DNA of 64,000 bases from positions 37,008,208 to 37,072,207 of the forward strand of contig CM046856.1 of NCBI GenBank assembly GCA_025617745.1, written 5' to 3'. Made by a program: the position numbers and the translations under genes. This DNA is from Heliocidaris erythrogramma. Lineage: Eukaryota > Echinodermata > Echinoidea > Camarodonta > Echinometridae. How positions within the stretch are numbered: the stretch's first letter is position 1; each line of letters opens with the position of its first letter. Positions 21,635 to 35,200 of the stretch are shown here, one piece after another. Under the pieces are notes generated by a model, which saw only the letters and a list, made by a program, of their open reading frames with translations, searched no databases and was not told where the DNA came from.

Positions 21635-21790
21635 CTGAGAAACCTAGTTATAACAAACTCCTTGGGACCAAGGAAATTACCTCGTTATATCGAAAACTTG
21701 TACATATATCGGGACTAAAAAAACAATGGAATACAAAGGATTGGGACCAGCAAAATTACCATGTTATATATAACCAGTTTGTTATAGTGT
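21635..21790. mobile_element. MITE of the CAGTGGAACC superfamily, diverged
   Basis: Starts after TA with CTGAGAAACCTAGTTATAAC and contains 'ctccttgggaccaaggaaat' and 'gggaccagcaaaattacc', both shared with 20000-20175. The right end is TTATAGTGTAC. Confidence 0.6.
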
Positions 21791-22002
21791 ACTTCATAAC
21801 TGTGCATGTACCTACCATTTCAATTTCCAATGCATTTTGATAGCGACTGAATATAAATTGAATGTTTCAATTTCTATACATGACCATCAGGTATAGTCCT
21901 TCCATTCTTCATCTCCTTCATATTAATTCTAGATCTTGTCACCTTTCCTATCCAAAAAAACTGTCCATTCTGTCCATTCATCCGTCTATTCTGTACTGAC
22001 AT

Positions 22003-22180
22003 CTGCAGGGGAAATTCGCTATAAAAAGCTCCGATATAACAGGATTCCTGATATAACATGGTTATTTTGCTGGTCCCGGGTCTTCATGTTCTTTTGGTTT
22101 TTTTACCCTGAATTGAGGATATTCCCCGACATAAGGTAAATTTCATGGTCCAAGGTTCTCGTTATAGCGAGTCTCCACTG
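22003..22180. mobile_element. MITE of the CAGTGGAACC superfamily, diverged
   Basis: The left end GGGGAAATTCGCTATAA pairs with the right end 'cgttatagcgagtctccact'. The interior carries 'gatataacaggattcctgat'. The following 22181-22871 shows nothing recognisable. Confidence 0.6.
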
Positions 22181-22875
22181 TCTTCTATTATTTGACCCAC
22201 CTTCATATCATACCCTCAATCCAGAAACTGTCACAAAGGTTTCAGGTTTTGCATGATTTTCATGTTGTCCGTTGATTCACTCATCTTCCAGTACCTCTCT
22301 ATCCTTCCCATCAATCTAATCTGCCTATCCTCTTTATAATTATTAATTCCTGTCTCTTTATTCTTTGATCTATTCTCTTTATCATCAACTCCCCCATCTG
22401 GTTTCATCTACTAAATTGTTGCTTCATCTATTTCAAACAGATGGAGGAAAGACGGGAATAAACTGGACGGTAAATTAAAAAAAAAAAAAAACAGTTGATG
22501 TAAAACAATCTTTACAAAAGAGTAGATTTATTACAAATACTGTTTCAAAGCATAGTACACATTCATTGCATGATGTGCGAAGATTGATCAATCCATTGGA
22601 GATTGCCTCTAATCAAAGGCATCATTATTTTTCCACATTTTCCCTTTGGTCTTAAAGACCACATTACAAGAAAATCACAAATATGGCAATTAATATATCA
22701 CTAGAAACTGGGAAGCTTACAGATGGCAATCGTATAAGTTTTATGTCAACTGCGTATCTGATGATAATAAAAACAACATAAATAAAAGCTCTTCTCAGCA
22801 TCTGGAATATCCGAGGATTCGCCATAAATATAGCGATGTTTTGATGTCGTCACACTAGGGATCGATCCTGCTTAA

Positions 22876-23309
22876 CCCTAACTAGGCCGGGGTATTTTGG
22901 GAGTTCTTATGGCCGGGGGGGGGGCCTCTTTGTTTTTAATCTTATGTATTTTTTTGTTTTTGAATTTTAATGTATTCTATTGTTTGCCAACCATAAAGCA
23001 TATTTGTTAAATGAATATTGTGATAATAAACAAGAAATTGTAATGATTACAAGGAATGGTTACTTTTTTGCCATAGGCTAATACACACATGAATGGAGAA
23101 TTTGATCATTTTGCTTGACACGTGATCAATAATTGTAATCTGACACCAGAACCGTATGACCGATCCACATAAATGAGGTATCAAAATGTGCGTGAAACAT
23201 CAGGGAAAAAAGTCATGAAATTTGAGCGCGAAAGATTCAGCCGTCGCGAGGCCACGTACAAAATTCGGGAGGGGGGGTCCTACCAGACCCCCCCCCGGCC
23301 TAGTTAGGG
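22876..23309. mobile_element. piggyBac-like MITE (copy A)
   Basis: 434 bp flanked by TTAA at 22872-22875 and 23310-23313. The ends CCCTAACTAGGCCGGGG are inverted at the right as CCCCGGCCTAGTTAGGG. A TTAA duplication with CCCT termini is the piggyBac signature. G-rich sequence lies just inside each end. The interior shares 'cttatgtatttttttgttttt' (inverted) with copies B and C. No transposase is present. Confidence 0.8.
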
Positions 23310-23313
23310 TTAA

Positions 23314-24112
23314 GCAGACGACGTCCTATAATGAATGAACGTAATTGCAATGCAATTATTTATCAAATTATAAAGAGTTTGGTATATTTAACATGACCTT
23401 ATTTCACACCATTCTAAAAGGGAAAGTGAAACTGATTCTGATAACTAAAACCGTTTGATTGTAAATACACAGGAGAAGGGTCAATGATCAATGAAATAAA
23501 CCCCATTTTCAAATTGAAAAGCCCTCCAAATAATAGCATGGATGGTATTCGTTCCCTCTTGAAACGCCGAACATGCCCCGGTGCAAGCAGCTGAAAATAC
23601 AATGGCGTCTTATTTTGTTTACAAGTGACTGATTCCTTTATTTTTTTAACGCTGCATTTTTCATCAAAATAATACCATACACGAAGTTGAAGAGTGAGGC
23701 AACAGACTAACATTAAGACTGATGCTAGTGAAGTAAGAGAAATAAGTGAATAGGAGATGACAAAACAGGCACTGAAAAATGTGTAAGATGTTATGGGACA
23801 TCGTCTGCTTAGACAGGACTGGCCCCTGGTGTGTCGTCACACATCTCAGCAGCGTTCGAGGAGCTTTAAGGTATTCCAGATTTCCACTGTTGAAATGGGC
23901 ATGGATGGAATACAAAACGGCTCATAGCAACAATTCAGCAAATAGAAAATACAAACACTTTGTAATTGCCTTCAGAAAATAATGAGACAAAATCAACCAA
24001 TGGCAATGGAAATATATTCACAATTCAGCAGATTGTACATTGTTCATATGCTATACAATAAAAATGATTAGCTATAACCAGTTAAAGGACATTGGTTCTG
24101 TAAATCAACACA
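23314..24112. other. Non-coding stretch, nothing recognised
   Basis: Several chance open frames of 60-100 codons on both strands have no domain, splice pattern or composition suggesting a gene. Confidence 0.35.
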
Positions 24113-24407
24113 TGATGCACCACGCGGTACCCCGGGGCAGCGTTGCACAACGGGGCAGCGCTGCACCCCGGGGCACCACAGCGCCCCTGTATTAAAGAGT
24201 TGCGACATGGACGTCTCACTTTTCTGGAAACAAAATGGCGTTCAAATTCTTTCTATTGAGAACACCCAGGTGCTCATCGGAATTGAATAGAAATGTTACG
24301 TAATAGTAACATTGTCGTCAAAATCCCAGTTATCGCAACTCTTTAATACAGGGACACTATGGTACCCCGGGGCACAACGCCACCCCGGGGCATCGCGTGG
24401 TGCATCA
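24113..24407. mobile_element. Foldback MITE with GGTACCCCGGGG blocks
   Basis: The left end TGATGCACCACGCGGTACCC is inverted at the right as 'catcgcgtggtgcatca'. An inner arm pair, 'ctgtattaaagagttgcga' and its inverse near 24332-24352, encloses the centre. 'ACCCCGGGGCA' repeats several times. A related fragment lies at 33190-33245 in MSH6 intron 24. Confidence 0.7.
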
Positions 24408-24942
24408 CATCAGGTTTTAAGTATTTCTGTACCCCATCTCTATGGGGGGAACTCTGCCAACAGCTATGCCTAACTGACTGTACAACACAAGCTCCAGTGA
24501 CAATTGCTCTATGGTCAATATCAGCACTAAATTGAATTCCTAACTTAAGCACGAGACCAAACATTATACCGTCGTGCAACGCTAAACCTTGTCTAACCTA
24601 AAATCTAATCAGAACCCAAGCCCTCCCTTGTACCCAAAAGCCTGGAGGCCATCAAAGCATTTATTGGATCACCACATACAGATGTGCTGCATTTGGTGTC
24701 ATTTAGAACGATCTCTCAACCTTTTGAAACTCTGATAAAGGTAGTAACATGCACCTTAATCAACAACTTGATAAATGCAGTCATCTATTAGTGATTTTGT
24801 TAATGTCACCTTCAGAATTAGCACCATGTATCTTTATACACAGAATAATCCTTTCCTAGGACAAAATAAAATAAACGAAACCATTCCATCACTACATGTA
24901 GTTAATAGTACCATCACCATGTTAGCAACAACAAGCATTTAA

Positions 24943-25693
24943 CCCTAATAGGACGGGGGGGGGGCGGATTCCGCCCCCCCCTCGACGTTTCGCGTAATAT
25001 GTTCGCATCGCGAAAAGCAGTCACCACGCCGCTTCACGACTTTTTTCTTTCAAGTCTTGCGCAACTTTTGAGACCAAATTTGTGATGTCCTCGCGTGCGG
25101 TTCCGGAGTTACGCAACATTTCGTAAGTGCATGTCAGACCCAAAATTGCTTAAAAACGTGATTTTGTGTACAAATCCAATGCAAATTGTGTTTCCAGCTA
25201 AAATTCATAAATGTTTCATTATTTTTACTTTTACTGTTTAAAAACAATTAATTTTATGTTGTTTATCATTAAAATAGTGTCGCCGACGAATTCCATCGAA
25301 AAAACAATAAAAAACAAAAAGTCGAAAAACAAAGAAATACATAAGAAATTAAAAAAACAATAAAATACATAAGAAAAAAACGATTTTACCGAATTTTTTT
25401 TTGGTTTATTTGATCAGAATCTGACAAAGAGTCTCTATACAAAAAATTAGCAGTTTTGGGGCTTTATTTAATTAATTAGAGCAAACCATTAATTTTATGC
25501 ATAAATTAGCATAATTAATTAGTTGTGACATTTTTCGGAGAAATTGACTATACAGTTTTGTAGATTACGTGGTCGGCGACGTGTGTGCCGATTTTCGTTG
25601 CGAATGCGCGTTGGACGGCCGAGATCTTAGGGGGGGGCGGAATCAGCCCCCCCCGGCTGTGAGATGGGTCTAAATAACCCGGCTCTATTAGGG
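24943..25693. mobile_element. piggyBac-like MITE (copy B)
   Basis: 751 bp flanked by TTAA at 24939-24942 and 25694-25697. The ends CCCTAATAGGACGGGG and the inverse of CCGGCTCTATTAGGG match. Inside each end is a strong hairpin-forming pair, GGGGGCGGATTCCGCCCCC on the left and GGGGGCGGAATCAGCCCCCC on the right. The interior shares 'cacgacttttttctttcaagtctt' variants with copy C. No coding capacity. Confidence 0.82.
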
Positions 25694-25697
25694 TTAA

Positions 25698-26031
25698 ACT
25701 CAAGTAACTATTCGGTCATTCACCTTTACAGAACATTTACTACACAACAATAATACATTTGGCAGTAAAAAATCTCAATCGGCTAATTTGGCAAATAAAT
25801 ATGGCCCTCAACCTGTTGGAAACGTCTTTATTTTCATTCAACAAGGATCTCCTAACTAGTTCCATCATGAGTTGACTGTGGTTAGCATTCAACAGGTTAT
25901 AGGCCGTAGTTCATTTCCAATTACATATTCAATTTGGCACTTTGAGGGGGTAACTATGTAAAATGGGAATGAACAGGATGTGTACACACAACATTTTTCA
26001 CAAAAGGAAACCTTTCCCTAATCTCCAATAC
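25698..26031. other. MSH6 3' flank
   Basis: No gene or known repeat is seen. The MSH6 transcript probably ends near the right edge of this stretch. Confidence 0.4.
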
Positions 26032-26037
26032 TTTATT
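26032..26037 (-). promoter_or_regulatory. Candidate MSH6 polyadenylation signal (distal)
   Basis: AATAAA on the minus strand, 65 nt past the stop codon. Confidence 0.45.
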
Positions 26038-26069
26038 TGTCAAAACTTCATGAAAAACCAAGAGTCTGA

Positions 26070-26075
26070 TTTATT
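26070..26075 (-). promoter_or_regulatory. Candidate MSH6 polyadenylation signal (proximal)
   Basis: AATAAA on the minus strand only 27 nt past the stop codon. Either this or the copy at 26032 could serve; the 3' UTR would be very short in both cases. Confidence 0.45.
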
Positions 26076-26101
26076 GAAAAATAAGAAAGACTTCCATCGT
26101 C

Positions 26102-26245
26102 TTATACTCTTGCCATGATCTGCCTCAGCTTTCCAACATCCACATTGGACGATGCTTCGCACATCTTGTGGACAGACCGGAAGAATTTCATTCTCTCTGC
26201 CGACTCTTCAAACTGCCTGGCTTTCTGTCGGGCAACATGGATGAT
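26102..26245 (-). CDS. MSH6: MSH6 exon 30 (terminal)
   Basis: Residues 1312-1358 plus TAA at 26102-26104. Encodes the C-terminal helix-turn-helix tail ([20 protein letters not shown]...KLRQIMARV), matching the human end '[20 protein letters not shown]'. Acceptor CTAG at 26246-26249. Intron 29 (26246-27473) holds no known repeat. Confidence 0.95.
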   Translation of the reverse strand: MIHVARQKARQFEESAERMKFFRSVHKMCEASSNVDVGKLRQIMARV

Positions 26246-29200
26246 CTAGAGATGGGGGAGGGGAACCATAAATATGGACAAAAAAATTATATTTTCAATC
26301 TTTCACCTGTACTGTCCATGTAAATGTTCTGAACTTGTGTGAGTTGGTTTTGTGAATGTATAAAAATAAAATCAAAGAAATGCTGTCATAACAAAGGCTA
26401 TGCAACTACCTAACATAAATACCATTGTAAACAAATTTGTTGGGCAAAATGATTTCAAAACCAATGTGATATCTCATGATGAGAAGGGGCCATATCCTCA
26501 TTTTTCACATTTTTTTTCCTTTTAGGTCCAGGAACTTTATCAAAATCAGATTTCCCCATTGAAATGAACATTAGGAGACTGAAATAATCTTAAAAATACA
26601 ATTTTCTTCCAAAGAAAGATTTCAGTTCAAGGCATTTTTGATCTATTAGTGTTGAACTACAACTGTCCTCTTGAATGGATGATATGTGTCCCAGGAATCA
26701 GGACAAAGCAAAAACATGGATTTTGATTTTGATTTTCTTTTAAAGCTAATCTCAAGCTCTGGTGATGGAATTGGTGAAATGATGATTTCAAAACATCATG
26801 GTTTAATGATATTATAAAATGTTTATCATGAAGATTAGATTACAGGTTTGGATAAGCAAATTTTAAAAAAAAAAATTGAAAATATTGAAAACACATCAAT
26901 TACTTCACACGCTGTCGTGGTGAACAGCTGGATTTTCTTATATTTCTTTGCTCATGACTGCAATTTTACATTTTCAATCAAAATCTTGTGGAATATATCA
27001 TTTATTTGTAGTACTGAACATTCAGTGTAAGCTTGGTTTTAATTTGAAGAATCTACTTTCTACCAGCTAGAACTCATGATTCATACAGAGGAGGTTTGAG
27101 TTCTGGGAAAGGTGAAAAATAATTTGTTTGGAAGAACACTAAAGTAGAAATATTGCCTGAAAAGGATTGCTCTTCAAATGCCCTCATATTCAAAATATGA
27201 CGAGAAATAGCTGAAGTGTTCAGGCCGAACATTCACGCCACATCCCATATACTCATTTCTGTGTGCAGTGCATGAGCATTTCAGCGAGATTGGGTCCATT
27301 TCTTATCATTTTGATGATTTCAAAACATCAAAGTTTACACCAATTCTTATTTAAACATGATTGTCCATTCCCAATTGCTTTGAGACAGTTTCTTTCACAA
27401 TGTAATTGCAAGAACAGAACTCAATTTAATCTTTAATCAATGATGCATCTGTTGTGGCTACTTTAAGACCTACCGCATCTGGTATGTCTGCCAATCGGGC
27501 AGCATTGAAGCCATAGCTCTTTGGACAAGCCCCGCCCACAAACTTGTAGAGGAATGTGATGGTCTCTTGTGAAGGGTCATCTTCATTCTCATTCTCAACC
27601 ATACAGGCCTATCAGAAAGACAGAGAATGAAACATATCAGAAACAAAACTATACAAGGCTAGAACACGAAACACAACTGACAAACAAGAATCCTATTAGA
27701 TAAAAAATACAAAAACAAAAAGCAAAACAAAACAAAAAATACAGAGGTCCCTGGGACCGAAGAAATTATTTTGTTATATTGCAAGTTTGGTAAATCAGGA
27801 TTAAAAAAACAAAAGAATACAAAGAAGAGGGACCTTGTTATAATGAGTTAGTTATAACAATGCATAATCAAAGCTGTATTACAGCTTAACAACTAGATGC
27901 AGTGGAACCTTGTTACAAAGAATACTGGTTCCATTTCTTTGAAATCTTATTTTATTTAGCCCTGATATAACAAGGTTTCAAGGTAGTTTCCCTGTTCTCC
28001 AGGAGGTTGTTACAATGAGGTTTCAATATAAGTAATTTCCTTGTTCTCCAGGTTGTTACAATGAGGCTTCAAAATAACAGTAATTTCCTTGTTCTCCAGG
28101 AGGTTGTTACAATGAGGTTCAACTGGAGGTATAGGGTGATCATTAATCACATGACTTACCATGTGACCCAGCCTAATGTTAGGGTCATGTGAGAACTCTT
28201 CCACCAAGGAGTGATAGTGTGTTGAGAAAAGAGTCCGACAGCCGACCACCTCCGACAGCTCCTTGACGACGGCCGTCGCTATGGCAGTGCCGTCGTAGGT
28301 TGCCGTGCCCCTCCCGAGCTCGTCCATGAGAACAAGGGAGTGCTTGGAGGCGTGTTTGAGGATACTGGCCGTTTCGCTCAGCTCCACGAAGAAGGTGCTC
28401 TCACCTAAAACGAGACAAACAAAATAATACAATGCATATATATATATATATATATGTCACAGTTCCAAGTCTAAACTACTTCTCAGGTTCTTTGAACTTT
28501 GAGCTTTACAAGATAGGACGATAACTGCCCTACAATGCAATGTTTTATGGTACAAAAACCATGCTGAATTCCAACCGCACATATAGCCTGCAGGATGTCT
28601 GCAAAAGAACAGGTGGTTCCACATCAATATTTACAGGTTGTCACACACTCCTTAATAAGGGCACTTCTAGGAGAAGTGAAAGAAAACCTGCCTTCACATA
28701 TTCGACCTGGTTTATAGGTGTCTCAATGTAGATACTGTTCATAAAGAATGCTACGAATTCTCCCTTCACATTAATTTCAAACCTTTTGGAGATGCCCTGT
28801 TTCTATTGAACATGCATTCCTGATAGCTTCATTTCTCTTCGTCACTTAGAATTCAGTTTATTTCTTTTAGTCATGTACAATGTAAGAGTCCCTGATGCTT
28901 GGAGCTGTGACGGAAGCATTGAAAAGAGAAAAAAATTAGTCAAGATGGATGTTCCTTCTCTGCTAACAATGACAATTCTCTGTGTCTCCTTGATGACTGT
29001 GTGCTCGAATGTCACTAGTGAATGCAAGCTACAATCAAGCAAAACTTCCCAATACTAGCCAATCAGGATCCAGCACTCACACCATTCTCCAAAGTATGAC
29101 CTTTGACCCTATAAAAGATGGACACTGGTGGCAGCATCACCAAAAACTATAGGTTTATAGATTACACCTAGAGACACCTTCATGCAAAATTTGAACGAAA

Positions 29201-32200
29201 TCCGTCGAAATGCTGAAGAGTGCACGAAATGCACAAATGACCTTTGACCCTATAAAGGACGGAACAATGAGGGCAGCATCACCAAAAGGTAAAGATGTGT
29301 GGATTATACCAAGATACATCTCCATACAAAATTTGAAAGAAATCCATCCAGAAATGTGGCCTGCAGAGTGCACTCATGCCATCCCCTGAAGTATGACCTT
29401 TGACCCTATAAAAGACGGGACACTGGTGGCAGCATCAGCAAACACTACAGGTTTTTAGAATACACCAAGAGACACCTTCATGCAAAATTTGAACGAAATC
29501 TGTCGAAATGCTGACCGCCAGAGCGCACACAGGTGTGCACACAAGTCATCTATCAAAATATGACCTTTGACCCTATAAAAGACGGAAAACTGGAGGCAGC
29601 ATCACCAAAATCTATAGGTTTCTAGATTATACCAAGAGACACCTTCATGCAAAATTTGAACAAAATCCGTTGAGAAATGTGACCGGTAGAGCGCACACAA
29701 ACTATCCCCAACAAGCAAAAGATACGACTGCGTCTTCAATATGCCTCCGCTTGTATTCAGATAATTCCTGATCACCTACAAGTACATGTATAATATAGTT
29801 GATGCGCATTCATAAAATGGTTATTGCGAAATTGTGATTTAAAATACTAAAATCCTATATTACTAATTGACCTCTGACTATAAAGCAATATAATCAGTTG
29901 TTCTTGAGATATCCTGGAAATGTAGCCAAAAACTGTATTAATATCATGTAAATTGGCCGCCGAGATCCGCAACCTGTGACCTTTGACCTACTTACCCCCA
30001 AATTTTAATCAGTTCCTCTTTCTATGGGGATATACTGGTACCAAGTTTGAAGTTCTTACCTCAAACAGTTCTTCAGAAATCGCGGTAACGGTGCTAAAAA
30101 CCAAGAATTTCATGTAATTTCATGTAAATTGACCTCTGTGACCTCCTTATCCCAAAATCTAATCAGTTCATCTTCGTATGGGCATACATACTAGTACCAA
30201 GTTTGAAGTTCTTACCTCAAACAGTTCTTGAGATATCGCAGTAACGAGGCTAAAAACCAGTAATTTCATGTAATTTCATGTAAATTGACCTCTGTGACCT
30301 CTGACCTTTGACCTACTTACCCCAAAATCTAATCAGTTCATCTTTCTATGGGGATACATACTGGTACCAAGTTTGAAGTTCTCACCTCAGATAGTTCTTG
30401 AGATATCGCGGTAACGGTGCTAAAAAACAGTAATTTCATGTAATTTCATGTAAATTGACCTCTGTGACCTCCTTATCCCAAAATCTAATCAGTTCATCTT
30501 CGTATGGGGATACATACTAGTACCAAGTTTGAAGTTCTTACCTCAAACAGTTCTTGAGATATCAAGGTAACGGTGCTAAAAACCAGTAATTTCATATCAT
30601 TTCATGTAAATTGACCTCTGTGACCTCTGACCTTTGACCTACTTACCCCAAAATCTAATCAGTTCATCTTCGTATGGGGATACATACTAGTACCAAGTTT
30701 GAGGTTCCTACCTCAAATGATTCTTCAGATATCGCGGTAACGAGAAGTGGGACGGACGGACAACCCGAAAACATAATGCCTCCGGCACCCACCGATGGAG
30801 GCATAAAAATATGGCCTTTTACCCTATAAAAGAAAGGTGGCGGAACGCTGCTGAATCCACAGTATCCTCCGGCATTCTGCCGGGGGATACAATAACCTAA
30901 CCTAAATATCAATTGTAGCAAATGTCTGAGATTTTTTACTTTACTTGAACGGTGAACATTAACATCGACTTACCTGAGAGTATATTATCCCTAGCCCCAA
31001 GCCTCGTGAACACCCTATCCACAGGGCTCAGTCTGCAGCTTTCAGTGGGCACGTAGCATCCCAGCTGAGCCATGATGACTATCAGACCAGCCTGTCTCAT
31101 CAGGGTGGACTTGCCTCCCATGTTAGGCCCCGTCACCAGGATACAGCTGCTGTTGCCATGGCTACCGTCTCCATCATCCATCTCATTGTCCTGGTTGTAA
31201 AATGATTACATTATTTAATAAGTACATTTATAACATGCATGAATCCATTCCAAGGGATACTCCAGGGCCCTGTTTCATAAAACTTTTTATCAATAACAAG
31301 TCACAATGACTGTTAAGCTACTGAAATCAGAGCATTTGATTGGCCGAGAGCAAAATTGTCATAGATCTGTTGTTATTGTTACTGATAACAAGTTTAATGA
31401 AACGGGGCCCAGGTGCTTACAGATCTTTAAAGTACCCTGGCATTAGCTAAGCTGCCTAAGGGCGCTGAAAGCATTCTAAGAATTTCTGGCGACCAGGAAC
31501 CCATTTACTACACCTGGGTTGACAGTGACAAAATGCAGAGAAATGTCTTGCAAAAGGACATTAGTGCAGCTGCTGGGACTTGAACCACTACGTGATCAAC
31601 AGTCTAGTGATCAATTAAACCTATTTACTATTAATATATTAAAATCTTATGCATAATTTCTTCAAAAAATTTGCTCTTGATGAGCTAAAAGCTTGAGAGA
31701 GGCTTGCCAAACACAGCAACAACTAGAAATGCAATTTGGATTCAAACCATAGTGATGCTGTTATGCTGAACAGATAAAGTCACTGTCAGTAACATCAGGG
31801 TAGCATCTTGTGAAACCATTTTAAGTACCTACATTGTATTAAAGCATGTTAATTTTGGAACACACATTTCACTGGTATCTCAGTGAATTTAAACTTTTGA
31901 TATTGCGAGATGGTGCCCTGGTATATCAAAATACATGGGTACCAATCACCCAAAAACAATTTGCTCTGTATGTTCCATGTCATTATATTACATTCACAAT
32001 ATGGGCTTCAAATATTACTTCTATAAAGAGATATTGCAAGTTTAATTAAACTCTCTATATAAGAATACAAGCGACGTGTGAGTAGTCTACTCGACGCACC
32101 CATATGCGCTTGCCATGATACTCGCATGGAACCCAACTCGGAGTTCGGTACCACGCATGCACCTTCATGTTATCCTTTATTTCCTTCATACTCCTGTTGA

Positions 32201-35200
32201 CTTTATGCCAGATAAAGTTCTTTGAGATTTTATACTTTCTAGCTGTGCACAAATTATTTCTTCAGGTGATTGGTACACTTTAACTCTTCTGTTGTAATAA
32301 TGGGTTAATTCTCACATTTCTGATGCCAATGAATGTATCGTTTGGGATATAGTCTCCTGCAAAGGTATGGGAAATACATGGATGGCGTCCCTCTACAATA
32401 GCGATGTAAGGCTGCAAAGTAAAACACAAATATTTATTTCAAACAATATAGATAAATATAGATGGAAACAACTATAAAGATGGCAGTGATTTTAAGTTAA
32501 GACTACACTATTCTTATTGGCAGTACAAAAATGATATAATCATACATAATTAATGTACACCCTGAGGAAAAAAAAATACTGCAGGTCAACTTTGCATCTA
32601 CTACGTAGTGGAAGGGTAGATTCCATTACAAGATAAAGGGTGTTTTACCGGCTCATCCCCAGATGGAAGGACAATCTCTGGTCTACACATGTTGCCATCA
32701 CCTGCTTGGCTATACTCTGCAAGACTCATCAAGACATCCAATACAGACAAACACTGTATGGCAGCATCCCAGGATTTGTAGCTAATTTGAACAGAATGAA
32801 AAGAAATGAAAGAAAATAAAATTGATAAGCAAGTCCACCAGCTATGCATCTACTGGGCATCCGCATATAATTTATGTATCGAGGATAGTAGAACCCGCCA
32901 AAGAAATATGGCTTGAAGCCAGCCCAGGATCATATTTGGAGTGGACCAAAGCAATTCTGGAGGTTGAAAATATTCCTATACTTTTCCCTCGTCTGTACCC
33001 TTGTCAGGGTTGTATGATACATGCTTCATTGACAATTGCTCCACATCAATTTTTTACACTAGCTGAACTCATAACTTCAACCTAGCCCTAACAGTGACCC
33101 TAAAACCCAACCTAAAACCTAATTGCAACCTTAATGTTAATCTGACATCTTGCACAAAATAAAGTCCGGAGTAATTGTCGCTGGAGCATATGATGCACCA
33201 CGCGGTACCCGGGCAGCGTTGTACCCCGGGGTACCACGTTGTGTAGCGCCATCTCATGTCCACTTGAGTACAACCCCAGAGTTATGAATGCAGTGCGTGT
33301 ACATAGTCACAATGCATGTTAACAGTGCAGTGTTATTATCTATGGTTATTATGCATGGTGTGCATGCACTGTACTGCTGCTCGCGCGCTAGCTGCTAGCA
33401 GCCCTAGTATTACAAGCGCAGTGGCTATAGGCGTTAGCTCCCGCGGCTTTAGAACTTGATTTTATTTCACTTCTTCCTTCCTAAAGAACATCACTTCATC
33501 GTTACTGTATTTTAGCTGTCAAACTTTCAAACTTAGACAATGGTGGAAGGTAATGGTGGATACGGAAATTTACTGTAAGGGAAAGGACGTAAAAGACGGA
33601 AGATTCCAAGGACCGAGAAAGTTGAAAGAGCACGATATCGTGCAATACAGAAGTTGGGGACGAGCAGGCCGCTGATCTGTGTACATGGTAGCGGTTTTTA
33701 GGAAGGCGAGTAACGGGGGAGACAAGGAGCAGGCTGATGGTGTTATTATGACACTGCTGGCCCAATCCCTCTCTCAAATCGAAGAAATAGAAATCAATAA
33801 TAGAATAATTACTCACAACAACAATGAATTTGAGAAAAATACACGACTTATAGGATGTTTTACAAGAACATGGGACACAATTGAATGATGAAAAAATCAC
33901 ACCAAAATAATTTCCCACTTTTTGGCAACCCAGGGTACAGCCCTAAAAAAAAATTAAATAATTCAAAAAAATGGCCGATTTTTATTTGGTACCCCAGGGT
34001 ACGTACCATTTATGTCATCATATGTCAAAGCACCCTTGTCACAGAGAATTCGCTCTTGGCATATTTTCTCACTTGGTATTAACAGCAAGGGACGTTATGC
34101 TTGGGGGAGAACCCTATATGCACTTACTGCTCATCAAACTTGTGGAAGACTCTCCTCATGGAGTCCTTGAGGGCAGCATCACGTCGTTCCTCAGCGTTCA
34201 TCATGTCTGCCAGCAGCTTCTGGATCGTTGGAGACCAGTAGCGCTTGAAACCCTTCTTGGAGGACTGGAGCTCGTACTCTTCAGGGATGTGTCGGGAGAG
34301 GGCCGATTCCGGGATCTCCATCTGGAAACGGTTCTTGGCAGTACCCCAGAAGACAATGTTCTTCAAAAATGAAAAGAAGGACAAAAATAAGCAAATTGAT
34401 CAACATTCTCCACGCCAGTATCTTTGCCAGCGAGAATAACCTGTTATGAGATGTGTTTTGTGTTTTATGAGAGTCATACAATGTATTTTTGAGAGTGATA
34501 TGAAAGTATTGATTGGCAAGTGAAGCCACAAGTCATGTCATATGTTGTTTTTCTTCACTGTTGTGTCATCAAATCAAATCAAAGCTGCAGTAAACAAGGA
34601 AGCAGTCACAGATGAAGGTATGGGTTGTACAACACATGCTCCGGATCTCCAGTCAATTTGTACACTAATCAAATTCCTAAGTTCACCTCTGGACTAGGCC
34701 TAACCTGGACCAAGCACTACACCTCGCCCTAAAACCCAACCTAAAAACCAATCCAAACCCTAACCCTAAACCTTTGACGAAATAATGCCCTGTTGCAAGA
34801 GCAGACGACGGATCACCGAATGCATCCGTCAAATACATACCTTGCAGCCAAGCCTCTTCTTCTGTTTCTCCAAGTATTCCTGTAATCTGTCCTTGGTATC
34901 GGCCATGTCAGAGATGGCGTTGTCATACTCTGGAATGACTCCCTTACATGGGATGATGGCTCCTTTCTCCTTCGCCTTCTGCTGGTCAAATGCAGTCTGA
35001 GATGGACGAAGAGCAGAGACAAAATAATAAACTTCAATTTCCATTCATTAGAAGTAAAGGGGACCATTCATTAGAAGTAAAGGGGACAAATCACTTAATG
35101 TTTCATTGTGTATGTTAGGGGTTCCAGGCACTATGTTCAACATATGAACTCCAAATGTTACATGTACTTCTGTATCAAAGAGACTTTGAAAGTTTCAATG

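Noticed and set aside
28010-28160. Extension of the MSH6 exon 28 frame into [22 protein letters not shown]
   Set aside because: The reading continues only because the intron is open there; GTAAGT after HM is a strong donor, and exon 29 restores the family sequence in phase.
33971-34439. 133-codon plus-strand ORF with plausible composition
   Set aside because: It is antisense to MSH6 exon 24, whose minus-strand translation matches the family closely.
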